A DNA stretch of 64,000 nucleotides from assembly GCF_001269655.1 (NCBI RefSeq), contig NZ_LHVE01000001.1, positions 600,075 to 664,074 of the forward strand. The letters run 5' to 3'. This document shows positions 27,796-38,761 of this stretch, piece after piece (positions within the stretch are counted from its first letter, which is position 1; each line of letters starts with the position of its first letter). The notes under the pieces are model-generated. The model had not been told where the DNA came from. It saw nothing but the letters and a program-made list of their open reading frames with translations, and searched no databases. Origin of the DNA: Pseudomonas thivervalensis (lineage in GTDB: Bacteria; Pseudomonadota; Gammaproteobacteria; Pseudomonadales; Pseudomonadaceae). Both the position numbers and the translations under genes were made by a program.

Positions 27796-28353
27796 ATGTT
27801 TCGCCGTCTTGCTCTACTGGCCTTCACCCTGTTGCTGGGGGCCTGTGCCGCAAACCAAGTCAATCATGACTTCGACACGAGCCGTGATTTCGCGGCGTAT
27901 CGCAGTTGGAGCTGGAAAGACCCGGCGCTGCAATATCGCCCCGATGACCCGCGCATCAAGAGCGACCTGACCGAACAGCGGATCCGCCAGGCGGTGGCCG
28001 ATCAACTCGACCAGCGTGGCCTGCGCCCGGCTGCGGTGGGTGGGCGTGGCGATGTGCAGGTCCAGGCCTACTTGATTGTCGAGGACCGCCAGCAACAGGT
28101 CACCACCAACTACGGCGGCGGTTGGGGCGGCCCTTGGAATGGCTATTGGGGCGGGCCGATGTACAACGAAACCCGCAACATCAGCTACAAAGTCGCGACC
28201 GTGCAGATCGACCTGCTCGATGGCAAGGACGGCAAGCTGGTGTGGCGTGGCAGTGATGAACAACTGCTCAGCAACTCCCCCAATCCGACCGACCGCAACA
28301 CGGCCGTGCGCGAGACGGTGGGGCGGATCCTGTCCAACTACCCGCCGCGCTGA
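27796..28353 (+). CDS. DUF4136 lipoprotein (second of a tandem pair)
   Basis: Paralogue of the preceding gene. The 185-aa precursor has lipobox LGAC (MFRRLALLAFTLLLGACAAN; lipidated Cys17, +2 Ala). The shared motifs are [25 protein letters not shown] and IDLLDGKDGKLVWRGSDEQ. A Gly/Trp-rich stretch (YGGGWGGPWNGYWGGP) lies where the first copy has Gly/Tyr. The pair looks like an old tandem duplication. The start ATG follows CAACGGAGAA. Function unknown; DUF4136 proteins are envelope-associated. Confidence 0.9.
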   Translation: MFRRLALLAFTLLLGACAANQVNHDFDTSRDFAAYRSWSWKDPALQYRPDDPRIKSDLTEQRIRQAVADQLDQRGLRPAAVGGRGDVQVQAYLIVEDRQQQVTTNYGGGWGGPWNGYWGGPMYNETRNISYKVATVQIDLLDGKDGKLVWRGSDEQLLSNSPNPTDRNTAVRETVGRILSNYPPR

Positions 28354-28390
28354 CCACGGCGCATTCAAGATGGATGCAAGCTGACCCACC

Positions 28391-28422
28391 GCTATCGCGA
28401 GCAGGCTCGCTCCCACAGGGGG
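28391..28422. repeat. Single REP arm, subtype A
   Basis: One arm only (CTATCGCGAGCAGGCTCGCT followed by CCCACAGGG) with no inverted partner nearby. It looks like a REP singlet or half of a decayed REPIN. It lies between the convergent lipoprotein and MaoC genes. Confidence 0.8.
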
Positions 28423-28447
28423 AAGGGTATGGAGACCCTCATGGTGC

Positions 28448-29302
28448 TCAGGCCACCGGCCGCCACTCTCCTACCATATGCTCCAAACCTCCAGCCCCCA
28501 CCAGTTGCAGTTGCCCGCTGGAGCCCGCCGCGCTGGCCAGCAGCGTCACCTCGCTGGGCAGGCGCACCGGCTTCTTGAAGGTGACATCGATCTCGATGTT
28601 GGCCTCGGGCAGGTGGTCATCCAGCGCCGCCAGGGTCCTGGCCTTGTTCCACAGGCCATGGGCGATGGCGGTGGGAAAGCCGAACAGCCGGGCACTGATA
28701 CCGCTCAGGTGGATCGGGTTGTAGTCGCCGGAGACCTTGGCGTATTGCCGACCGATGTCAGCCGGTGCGGCCCAGCGCGCCACCTCAACCAATGGCAGGC
28801 TAGCCTGAATCGAGTCCTCCACGAGCGTCCCGTCAAGCTGGACACCCTTGCACAACATCTGGCTCCGGGCTTCCCACAGCGGCCCCAATTGATCATCGAG
28901 GCGGGTCACCAGGTCGAACACCGCGCCCTTGGGGTGGGCTTGCAGATTCTCGACATGGACGCTGGTCCGCACCTGGCCGACCCCGCCCATGGGCCGCAAT
29001 ACACGAATGCGGTTGCTCAGGTGGATCAACCCCAACAACGGAAAGGGAAAGTCCCGAGCCGTGAGCAATTGCATTTGCAGGGCGAACGCCAGGACGTGGG
29101 GATAGGTTGGCGGCAGCAGCCCGTTATCGGCGAAACCGCAGACCTTGCGATAAGCCGCCAGGCGTTGCGGGTCGACCTGAAGCACTTGGCGCAGGCCCGC
29201 CTCGGGCAAGGTCGTTCCGGTGACCTTGCGCCGTGTCGCCGCTTTTGAATACAGCCCGGACATCGATGGCGGGCTGCTGACTTCATGCCATTGGATCGTC
29301 AT
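28448..29302 (-). CDS. MaoC-like (R)-enoyl-CoA hydratase/dehydratase
   Basis: Predicted hot-dog-fold hydratase acting on enoyl thioesters. The 284-aa double-length protein has an N-terminal hot-dog half and a C-terminal MaoC half. The catalytic pattern YAKVSGDYNPIHLSGISARL contains the Asp and His, followed by AIAHGLWNKART. I start at ATG 29302 (MTIQWHEVSS), 2 bp after the upstream FabG-like stop, so it is the second gene of a two-gene operon. With the divergent thiolase it forms an acyl-chain module; the substrate is unknown. Confidence 0.92.
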   Translation of the reverse strand: MTIQWHEVSSPPSMSGLYSKAATRRKVTGTTLPEAGLRQVLQVDPQRLAAYRKVCGFADNGLLPPTYPHVLAFALQMQLLTARDFPFPLLGLIHLSNRIRVLRPMGGVGQVRTSVHVENLQAHPKGAVFDLVTRLDDQLGPLWEARSQMLCKGVQLDGTLVEDSIQASLPLVEVARWAAPADIGRQYAKVSGDYNPIHLSGISARLFGFPTAIAHGLWNKARTLAALDDHLPEANIEIDVTFKKPVRLPSEVTLLASAAGSSGQLQLVGAGGLEHMVGEWRPVA

Positions 29303-29304
29303 GG

Positions 29305-30657
29305 TCACGCTCCCAACAGGCTTTGTCCGCACACCCGCAAGGCCTGCCCGGTCACGGCGCCGGTGCCCGGTTGTGCGAGCCAGGCCACGGCTTCGGCGAC
29401 GTCCTGGGGCAAACCGCCCTGGCCGAGGGAACTCATGCGCCGCCCGGCCTCGCGCAAGGCGAAGGGGATTTCGGCGGTCATGCGGGTTTCAATGAAGCCC
29501 GGCGCCACGGCGTTGATGCTGATGCCGCGTGTTTGCAAGAGCGGTGCCCAAGCCTGGGCCAGGCCGATCAGCCCGGCCTTGCTCGCCGCATAGTTGGTCT
29601 GCCCACGGTTGCCGGCAATGCCGCTGATGGACGCCAGCAGAACGACCCGGCCATTGTCGCGCAGGGTGCCGCTGTCGAGCAGCGCCTTGGTCAGCACTTG
29701 CGGGGCGTTGAGGTTGACGGCCAGCACGGCGTCCCAGAATTCCGGGGTCATGTTGGCTAGCGTCTTGTCCCGAGTGATGCCGGCGTTGTGCACCACGATG
29801 TCGACGCCGTCGGGCAGGTGCTCGATCAACTGGGCGGCCGCATCGTCGGCGCAGATATCCAGCGTGACGCTGCGTCCGCTCAAGCGTGCCGCCAGGGCGT
29901 CGAGGTCGGTCTTGGCCTGGGGGACGTCCAGCAGGATCACGTCGGCACCATCGCGGGCCAGGGTCTCGGCGATGGACGCGCCGATCCCGCGGGCCGCACC
30001 AGTGACCAGCGCCTTGAGCCCCGTGAGCGGTCGGGTCCAGTCTTGCACCTGGGTGTCACAGGCATTGAGGCGAATGACCTGCCCGGAAATGAAAGCACTC
30101 TTGGGCGACAGGAAAAATCGCAGCGCACCTTCCAACTGGGCTTCGGCGCCGTCGCCGACGTACAACAGTTGCAGCGTTGCGCCGTGGCGCAGCTCTTTGG
30201 CCAGGGAGCGGCTGAAACCCTCCAGCGCCCGCTGGGCGCTGGCGGCGAACGGGTCTGCGAGGTTTTCCGGGGCGCGACCCAGGATGACGAGATGGGCGCC
30301 GTGGTCGAGGTTCTTCATCAGCGGCTGGAAAAATTCCCGCAACTGCTTGAGCTGGTCGGCCTGCACCAGATGGCTGGCGTCGTACACCACGGCCTTGATT
30401 TTCGGGCCGTGGCCGGGGATCCACTCGGTGGCCAGGGTCGGTTCGCCGCCGTAGATGAAAATGCTGTCGGTCAGGCGCTTGGCAAACATGCCGATCTGTT
30501 CAGTCAACGGCCCACCGCCCAGCAGCAGTGCGCCTTCGATCGGCCGCAGCCGCCCGGCCTGCCAGCGTTCCAGGCGCACTGGCGAGGGCAAGCCGAGGGA
30601 CCCGACCATACGCCGGCCGATGGGCGAATTGGCGAAGTCGATATAACGGTCAGACAT
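29305..30657 (-). CDS. High-molecular-weight FabG-type 3-oxoacyl reductase (FabG4-like)
   Basis: Predicted NAD(P)H-dependent reductase of 3-oxoacyl thioesters. At 450 aa it is about 200 residues longer than ordinary FabG. The extra N-terminal domain (about 1-205) resembles the nucleotide-binding-like domain of HMwFabG proteins. The C-terminal SDR domain has ALVTGAARGIGASIAETLA (about 213-231), VHNAGIT, Ser in LLASISGIAG and YAASKAG (Tyr about 355). I start at ATG 30657 (MSDRYIDFAN); further upstream the frame runs into a REPIN. It overlaps nothing and leads the MaoC gene by 2 bp. Confidence 0.92.
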   Translation of the reverse strand: MSDRYIDFANSPIGRRMVGSLGLPSPVRLERWQAGRLRPIEGALLLGGGPLTEQIGMFAKRLTDSIFIYGGEPTLATEWIPGHGPKIKAVVYDASHLVQADQLKQLREFFQPLMKNLDHGAHLVILGRAPENLADPFAASAQRALEGFSRSLAKELRHGATLQLLYVGDGAEAQLEGALRFFLSPKSAFISGQVIRLNACDTQVQDWTRPLTGLKALVTGAARGIGASIAETLARDGADVILLDVPQAKTDLDALAARLSGRSVTLDICADDAAAQLIEHLPDGVDIVVHNAGITRDKTLANMTPEFWDAVLAVNLNAPQVLTKALLDSGTLRDNGRVVLLASISGIAGNRGQTNYAASKAGLIGLAQAWAPLLQTRGISINAVAPGFIETRMTAEIPFALREAGRRMSSLGQGGLPQDVAEAVAWLAQPGTGAVTGQALRVCGQSLLGA

Positions 30658-30773
30658 GGAACACACTCCGGCTGATGAGGTTCCAAGTGTGGACCATGAT
30701 TGGCAATCAGTCGTTCGATCGGCGAGATAAAGCCTAAGCTTGAGCGGGAGCGCTTTTTCCAGAGCTCCGGATC

Positions 30774-30866
30774 CCTGTGGGAGCGAGCTTGCTCGCGATG
30801 CAGACACCTCGTTTCTTCAGGGCGATCGCGTCATCGTTCATCGCGAGCAAGCTCGGCTCCCACAGG
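30774..30866. repeat. REPIN, subtype A
   Basis: GTGGGAGCGAGCTTGCTCGC and its inverted mate sit between the divergent fabG-like and thiolase genes. The right arm carries one extra G (CTCGGCTCCC), so it is slightly degenerate. Confidence 0.88.
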
Positions 30867-30924
30867 TGATCGGTTGAGTTTCATAAGGTGATGGGCACAT
30901 TCAGACCTACACAGGGAGTTCTTC

Positions 30925-32202
30925 ATGACACAGCTACGCCGCGTCGCGATCATCGGTGGTAACCGCATTCCCTTCGCCCGTTCCAACGGGCCCTATGCCA
31001 CCGCCAGCAACCAGGCGATGTTGACGGCCGCCCTCGAGGGGTTGATCGAACGCTACAACCTGCATGGCTTGCACATCGGCGAAGTGGCCGCCGGTGCGGT
31101 GCTCAAGCACTCCCGGGATATGAACCTGACCCGTGAATGTGTGCTCGGTTCGCGGCTGTCGCCCACCACGCCGGCCTACGACGTACAACAGGCCTGCGGC
31201 ACGGGCCTGGAAACGGTGCTGCTGGTAGCCAACAAGATCGCCCTGGGCCAGATCGACAGCGGCATTGCCGGCGGCGTCGACACCACGTCGGACGCGCCGA
31301 TCGCCGTCAATGAGGGGCTGCGCAAGATCCTCCTGCAAGCCAATCGCGCCAAGACCACCGCAGATAAAATCAAGACCTTCCTGCAATTGCGCCCTCGACA
31401 CCTGATGCCGGACCTGCCGCGCATCAACGAAGCGCGCACCGGCCTGAGCATGGGCGAGCACTGTGAGTTGATGGCCCAGACCTGGCAGATCCCCAGGGAG
31501 GCGCAGGACCAGTTGGCCCTGGAAAGCCATCAGAAAATGGCCGCGTCCTACGCCGAAGGTTGGCAGAACGATTTGATGACACCGTTTCTCGGCCTGACCC
31601 GGGACAACAACCTGCGCCCGGACCTGACCTTGGAAAAACTCGCCTCCCTCAAGCCGGCCTTCGAAAAAAGCGCCAAGGGCACGATGACCGCCGGCAACTC
31701 CACACCGCTGACCGATGGCGCCTCGTTGGTGCTGCTGGGCAGCGAAGAGTGGGCCAAGGCCCGAGGACTGCCGATCCTGGCGTACCTGCGCGACGGCGAA
31801 ACGGCGGCGGTGGATTTCGTCAATGGCGCCGAAGGGCTGCTGATGGCCCCGGTCTACGCCGTGCCGCGATTGCTGGCGCGCAACGGCCTGACCTTGCAGG
31901 ATTTCGATTACTACGAGATTCACGAAGCGTTCGCCGCCCAAGTGTTGTGCACGCTGAAGGCCTGGGAAGACCCGGACTACTGCAAGAGCCGCCTGGGCCT
32001 CGACGCGCCGCTGGGGTCCATCGACCGCAGTCGGCTGAACGTGAAGGGCAGTTCCCTGGCCGCCGGGCATCCGTTTGCCGCCACGGGCGGGCGCATTGTC
32101 GCCAACCTCGCCAAGTTGCTGGATGCCGCCGGGCGAGGTCGCGGGTTGATCTCCATCTGTGCCGCCGCCGGCCAGGGCGTAACGGCGATCATCGAGCGTT
32201 GA
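30925..32202 (+). CDS. Acetyl-CoA C-acetyltransferase / 3-ketoacyl-CoA thiolase (FadI-like)
   Basis: Predicted thiolase that condenses or cleaves acyl-CoA. The 425-aa sequence has the nucleophile Cys91 in QQACGTGLE, His333 in EIHEAFAAQ and a C-terminal Cys412 in ICAAAGQGVTA. It starts MTQLRRVAIIGGNRIPFARS, after an AGGGAG ribosome site. It is divergent from the FabG-MaoC pair, which suggests a shared degradative or biosynthetic acyl route. It ends 14 bp inside the convergent transporter gene. Confidence 0.93.
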   Translation: MTQLRRVAIIGGNRIPFARSNGPYATASNQAMLTAALEGLIERYNLHGLHIGEVAAGAVLKHSRDMNLTRECVLGSRLSPTTPAYDVQQACGTGLETVLLVANKIALGQIDSGIAGGVDTTSDAPIAVNEGLRKILLQANRAKTTADKIKTFLQLRPRHLMPDLPRINEARTGLSMGEHCELMAQTWQIPREAQDQLALESHQKMAASYAEGWQNDLMTPFLGLTRDNNLRPDLTLEKLASLKPAFEKSAKGTMTAGNSTPLTDGASLVLLGSEEWAKARGLPILAYLRDGETAAVDFVNGAEGLLMAPVYAVPRLLARNGLTLQDFDYYEIHEAFAAQVLCTLKAWEDPDYCKSRLGLDAPLGSIDRSRLNVKGSSLAAGHPFAATGGRIVANLAKLLDAAGRGRGLISICAAAGQGVTAIIER

Positions 32203-33217
32203 CGAGGACGCCCTCCTGGCGGGACGCCAGTGCCTGGTGCTGGCTGGCGTAGCGCTCGGCCAGGATCGAGCAGACGATCAACTGCAGCGGATGGTAGATC
32301 ATGATCGGCAGCAGAATCAGGCCCAGGCCCGGGTGGTTGCCGAAAATCAGTGCGGCCATCGGCACTCCGGCGGCGAGGGATTTCTTGCTGGCGCAGAACA
32401 CCGCGGCGACTTCATCGGCACTGCTGAATTTCAGGGCGCGGGCGGTGCGGGTGGTCGCCCACAGGATGATTGCCAGCAGCACGGCGCTGCCAATCGCTGC
32501 GCTGAGCAACACGCCGTTGCCTTGCTGGCGCCAGATGCCGGACACCATCGAATTGCAGAACGCCGCATAGACCAGCAGCAGGATCACCAGCTTGTCGATG
32601 ATGCTGGTGTAGCGTTTGTACCGCCCGAAAAAGCCGGCCAGCCAACGCCGCAGGAACTGCCCCAGTACCAGCGGCAGCAACAACATCAGGCACAGGTCGA
32701 GCAAGGTTGAACCCAGGTCGATGCCCCCGGCGCCGCTGCCGACGACGAAACTGACCAGCAACGGTGTCAGGAAAATCCCCAGTACGCTAGACAGGCTCGC
32801 GTTGAGAATCGCCGCCGGCACGTTACCTTTTGCACTGCCGGTCAGGGCCACCGAGGAAGAAATCGTCGAGGGCAGGGCGCAGAGGTAGAAGAACCCCAGC
32901 ATCAGCAGCGCCGGCACATGGCTGCCCAATAGCCAGTTGCTGAGCAGCCAGAGCAACGGAAATACGCCAAAGGTGAACGCCTGCACCATCACGTGCAGCC
33001 GGATGTTCTTCAGGCCGTGGCGGATCTGTTCGCCGGAGAGGTTGACCCCGTGCAGGAAGAACACTACGAAGATGCCGATATTGACTACCCATTCGGCATG
33101 CATGGCGCCGCCCGTGGCACCGAAGGTTGGAAAGAAGTACGCCAGCAACGTGGCGAGCAACATGCCGCACAGGAACCAGTCGGTCACCAGGCGTTTGAGG
33201 TGTCTGAAGATCTGCAT
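32189..33217 (-). CDS. Bile acid:sodium symporter family transporter (YfeH-like)
   Basis: Inner-membrane secondary transporter with about ten hydrophobic helices; 342 aa. Sequence such as VVNIGIFVVFFLHGVNLSGEQI, LPSTISSSVALTGSAKGN and a second-half FCASKKSLAAGVPMA matches the SBF-like YfeH group (crossover motifs of BASS transporters). The substrate is unknown. I start at ATG 33217 (MQIFRHLKRL), four codons inside the longest frame. It is divergent from an AraC-family gene, its probable regulator, and its 3' end overlaps the thiolase stop by 14 bp. Confidence 0.92.
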   Translation of the reverse strand: MQIFRHLKRLVTDWFLCGMLLATLLAYFFPTFGATGGAMHAEWVVNIGIFVVFFLHGVNLSGEQIRHGLKNIRLHVMVQAFTFGVFPLLWLLSNWLLGSHVPALLMLGFFYLCALPSTISSSVALTGSAKGNVPAAILNASLSSVLGIFLTPLLVSFVVGSGAGGIDLGSTLLDLCLMLLLPLVLGQFLRRWLAGFFGRYKRYTSIIDKLVILLLVYAAFCNSMVSGIWRQQGNGVLLSAAIGSAVLLAIILWATTRTARALKFSSADEVAAVFCASKKSLAAGVPMAALIFGNHPGLGLILLPIMIYHPLQLIVCSILAERYASQHQALASRQEGVLVNAR

Positions 33218-33296
33218 AGGGCACCGCAAGTTGTAAGAAAAGTCGACTTAGCCTAACGTCGTCCTCATCAGTCGTCTTGCGACATAAGGCCAATCA

Positions 33297-34088
33297 ATGC
33301 CGCCTAACGGACACCAGCAGCTCGAACGACGCATTCCCGACCTGGCGCAATTGCCGAGGCCGCTTTACGCCCGTGTCGAAAGCTTGAACGCCGGTTCCTG
33401 GACCCAAGCCCATTGTCATGACTGGGTGCAGTTTTCCTACGCCATCAGCGGTGTTCTTGGCGTACACACCGCTGCGGGAAGTTTCTTTGCCCCGCCACAA
33501 CGGGGCATCTGGATCCCGGCGGACCTGGAGCATCAGGTGGTGACTTCCACCCGGGCGGAAATGCGCAGCCTGTATGTCCATCGCCACGCCTGCCCCTGGG
33601 CCGACGAGCACTGTCGGGTGCTGGAAGTCACGCCATTGGCCCGTGAGTTGATCAAGGTGTTCTGTCAGTTTCCAGCCGATTACCCCCAGGGTGATACCTC
33701 GGAAGAACGGCTGGTGCAGGTGCTGTTGGACCAGTTGGCGACGCTGCCGGAGGTGGGATTCTCCCTGCCGCTGCCGCGACACGCCCGCCTGCTGGCGCTG
33801 TGCAACGAATTGATCGAACAGCCCGAGCAGAACGTCACTTTGCAAGCCTGGTCTGAGCGTCTGGGTACGTCGGAAAAAACCCTGATGCGTCTGTTCCAGC
33901 GCGAGACCGGCCTGAGCTTTCGGGCCTGGCGTCAGCGCATGCGCTTGTTGTCGTCCCTGGGGTCGTTGGAGAAAGGCGACAGCGTCACCAGCGCCGCGTT
34001 GTCCTGTGGGTATGATTCAACGTCGGCGTTCATTGCCGCGTTCAAAGGGATGTTCGGGTTTACCCCGGGGGAGTTGTTCAAGCATTGA
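33297..34088 (+). CDS. AraC family transcriptional regulator
   Basis: The 263-aa protein has an N-terminal cupin-like sensor domain (HCHDWVQFSYAISGVLGVHT, FFAPPQRGIWIPADLEHQV). Its C-terminal AraC DNA-binding domain has two helix-turn-helix units (LQAWSERLGTSEKTLMRLFQ and SAALSCGYDSTSAFIAAFKG). The 79 bp between it and the symporter gene is the likely shared control region. This arrangement suggests it regulates the symporter; the effector is unknown. Confidence 0.94.
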   Translation: MPPNGHQQLERRIPDLAQLPRPLYARVESLNAGSWTQAHCHDWVQFSYAISGVLGVHTAAGSFFAPPQRGIWIPADLEHQVVTSTRAEMRSLYVHRHACPWADEHCRVLEVTPLARELIKVFCQFPADYPQGDTSEERLVQVLLDQLATLPEVGFSLPLPRHARLLALCNELIEQPEQNVTLQAWSERLGTSEKTLMRLFQRETGLSFRAWRQRMRLLSSLGSLEKGDSVTSAALSCGYDSTSAFIAAFKGMFGFTPGELFKH

Positions 34089-34327
34089 GTCGCCGCACTG
34101 GCCTACGACGGCGGTAGACATGACTGTCAGCCTTTGTCGCAAATACCTGGGCATTCAGTTGCCAACGCCAGGTCCGGTCTCGGCTATGATTCGGCGCGGT
34201 CGATTAATCCGGCACATTGTGTGCATCACCGGTTCATAGGTCGGCAACCCCTCCCCGTGGAGGAAAGATTGCCGTATAACGACTGTCATTCGCGTGTTTG
34301 GTAATAAAGGACCCACAATAAAAGCTG

Positions 34328-35221
34328 ATGAAGACTCCAAAACGCATTGAACCCCTGATCGAGGACGGTCTGGTCGACGAGGTGCTGCGCCCACTCATGA
34401 GTGGTAAAGAAGCAGCTGTTTATGTGGTGCGCTGCGGCAACGAGCTACGTTGCGCGAAGGTCTACAAGGAGGCGAACAAGCGAAGTTTTCGTCAGGCGGC
34501 CGAATACCAGGAGGGCCGCAAGGTCCGTAATAGCCGTCAGGCCCGGGCCATGGCCAAGGGCTCGAAGTTCGGGCGCAAGGAAACCGAGGACGCCTGGCAG
34601 AATGCCGAAGTGGCGGCCCTGTTCCGCCTGGCGAGCGCGGGTGTGCGCGTGCCCAAGCCGTACGACTTCCTTGAAGGCGTGTTGCTGATGGAACTGGTGG
34701 CCGACGAGTATGGCGATGCGGCGCCGCGCCTGAACGATGTGGTGCTGGAGCCGGACCAGGCCCGTGAATATCACGCCTATCTGATTTCCCAGATCGTGCT
34801 GATGCTGTGTACCGGTCTGGTGCATGGCGACCTGTCGGAGTTCAACGTCCTGCTCACGCCAACGGGGCCGGTGATCATCGACCTGCCGCAAGCGGTGGAT
34901 GCCGCGGGTAACAACCATGCCTTCAGCATGCTGGAGCGGGACGTGGGCAACATGGCGTCCTACTTCGGCCGGTTTGCCCCGGAGCTCAAGCGCACCAAGT
35001 ACGCGAAGGAAATGTGGGCGCTGTATGAAGCTGGGACCCTGCACCCGGCCAGCGTGTTGACCGGCGAGTTCGACGAACCGGAAGAACTGGCGGATGTCGG
35101 CGGGATCATGCGCGAGATCGAAGCCGCGCGCCTGGACGAGGAACGCCGCCAGGCCGTCCGCGCCGCCGACGATGCTCCACCGGGCAAGACCGAAGAACCA
35201 CCGCCGCCGTGGATGCAATGA
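34328..35221 (+). CDS. RIO-family serine protein kinase
   Basis: Predicted atypical protein kinase of the RIO1 type. The 297-aa protein has a nucleotide loop LMSGKEAAVYVV with the lysine in RCAKVYKEA. The catalytic loop is LVHGDLSEFNVLL (Asp168) and the metal-binding segment is VIIDLPQAVD (Asp185). These cover the essential RIO residues. The C-terminal tail is acidic and Pro-rich (PPGKTEEPPPPWMQ). It is single-gene and followed by a T-rich terminator. It is the counterpart of PA4780, which also lies near cueR. Confidence 0.93.
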   Translation: MKTPKRIEPLIEDGLVDEVLRPLMSGKEAAVYVVRCGNELRCAKVYKEANKRSFRQAAEYQEGRKVRNSRQARAMAKGSKFGRKETEDAWQNAEVAALFRLASAGVRVPKPYDFLEGVLLMELVADEYGDAAPRLNDVVLEPDQAREYHAYLISQIVLMLCTGLVHGDLSEFNVLLTPTGPVIIDLPQAVDAAGNNHAFSMLERDVGNMASYFGRFAPELKRTKYAKEMWALYEAGTLHPASVLTGEFDEPEELADVGGIMREIEAARLDEERRQAVRAADDAPPGKTEEPPPPWMQ

Positions 35222-35268
35222 TCGGTTGAACGGAAACCCGGCCGATGGCCGTAATGCTGTTCACTTGG

Positions 35269-35313
35269 AAAAAACGGCGCTTCTTTCAGAAATGGAAAGG
35301 CGTCTTTTTTTTT
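35269..35313 (+). terminator. Rho-independent terminator after the RIO kinase gene
   Basis: An imperfect hairpin (GGCGCTTCTTTC paired with GAAAGGCGTC, loop AGAAATG) is followed by nine T. It is 48 bp after the kinase stop. Confidence 0.7.
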
Positions 35314-35379
35314 GGCTTCGTTTTTTGAGGCTCAATTTGCCGGGGGGGATTTTTTTTGGTGTGTATATCCGTTTCTGCG

Positions 35380-35650
35380 GTAACGGCGGCTTATGGTTCC
35401 GCTCTTACAGCGGGTCACTTTTGAAGAGCGCAAAAGTAACCAAAACGCTTTTGCCCCACCACTTGGTGCCTCGCCTAGGCTCGGCATGCCTGAACGAAGG
35501 CATTGCTCCGTGGGCCGCCGCGAAGGGCCATCCATGGCCCCGCGCGGCTACCTCGGCATCCATGCCGAGGTGCCCACTGCGCAACACCTTCGTTCAGCCA
35601 TCGTGGTTAACGGGGCGCCCGAGATCAACGTCCACCGCGAGGCGGCCTGA
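35380..35650. repeat. Probable dispersed intergenic repeat of fluorescent pseudomonads
   Basis: This non-coding stretch contains GCGGGTCACTTTTGAAGAGC, AAAAGTAACCAAAACGC and GCCGCCGCGAAGGGCCATCC. I recall it as a recurring intergenic sequence in P. fluorescens and P. syringae genomes, where it often gives spurious short protein calls. Only one copy is in the window, so repetition itself is not shown here. It contains internal palindromes such as GGGCCATCCATGGCCC. Confidence 0.5.
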
Positions 35651-35685
35651 TAGCCGACCTGGCTCTTGGTGAGGCCGCGTTTCTC

Positions 35686-35780
35686 CTGTGGGAGCGAGCT
35701 TGCTCGCGATGACGGCGGCACATTCAACATAGATGCAAGCAGACCCACCGCTATCGCGAGCAGGCTCGCTCCCACAGGGG
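35686..35780. repeat. REPIN, subtype A
   Basis: Inverted GTGGGAGCGAGCTTGCTCGC arms lie directly 3' of cueR and next to the probable dispersed repeat. Confidence 0.9.
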
Positions 35781-35794
35781 GATTGGCGGTGGCA

Positions 35795-36192
35795 TCAACT
35801 TTTGCAGCACCCCGACGCCAGTTCCTTGAGGATCGGACAGTCCGGACGGTGGTCGCCGTGGCAGTGCTCTACCAGGTCTTGCAGGGTGTCGCGCAGTTCG
35901 GCCAGTTCGCGGATTTTCTGGTTCAGTTCATCGATGTGTTGCCGGGCCAGGGTCTTGACGTCGGCGCTGGCGCGTTGGCGGTCTTGCCAGAGGGTCAGCA
36001 GTTTGCCGACCTCTTCCAGGGAGAAGCCGAGATCCCGGGAGCGCTTGATGAACGCCAGGGTGTGCAGGTCATCGGTGCCGTAGATCCGATAGCCGCTGTC
36101 GGTGCGATGGGCGGCCTTGAGCAGGCCGATGGATTCGTAATAACGGATCATTTTCGCGCTCAGGCCGCTCTGGCGGGCCGCTTGGCCGATGT

Positions 36193-36196
<4 letters not shown>
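35795..36196 (-). CDS. cueR: Copper-responsive MerR-family regulator CueR
   Basis: Cu(I)-sensing activator of copper efflux genes. The 133-aa protein starts [20 protein letters not shown] (MerR helix-turn-helix). After the dimerisation helix it ends with [20 protein letters not shown]. The two Cu-binding cysteines are spaced as in E. coli CueR (CHGDxxxDC). Its ATG overlaps the copA stop by 4 bp, so it is co-transcribed with copA. The CueR operator lies upstream of copA. Confidence 0.96.
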
Positions 36197-38586
<2,390 letters not shown>

Positions 38587-38622
38587 GGGTCGGGCTCCCT
38601 GTAGTGAATGACTACAGGATCA

Positions 38623-38643
38623 ACCTTGCCATGCTGGCAAGGT
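38623..38643 (-). promoter_or_regulatory. CueR operator upstream of copA
   Basis: ACCTTGCCATGCTGGCAAGGT is a perfect palindrome with 9-bp arms around TGC. It matches the MerR/CueR copper box and lies 37 bp before the copA start. Confidence 0.9.
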
Positions 38644-38655
38644 CAAGCGCCAATC

Positions 38656-38751
38656 CCTGTAGGAGCGTGCTTGCTCGCGATAGCGGTAGGTCAGTCGACC
38701 TCAATGTTGGATGTTAGGCCGTCATCGCGAGCAAGCTCGCTCCCACAGGGA
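38656..38751. repeat. REPIN, subtype A
   Basis: The left arm is degenerate (CTGTAGGAGCGTGCTTGCTC); the right arm (ATCGCGAGCAAGCTCGCTCC) is canonical. It lies between copA and the small exported protein gene. Confidence 0.88.
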
Positions 38752-38761
38752 CAGTGGTGTG

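Noticed and set aside
35393..35650. An 85-codon open frame in the gap after the RIO kinase gene
   Set aside because: It lies wholly in the probable dispersed repeat and has no ribosome site or known domain.
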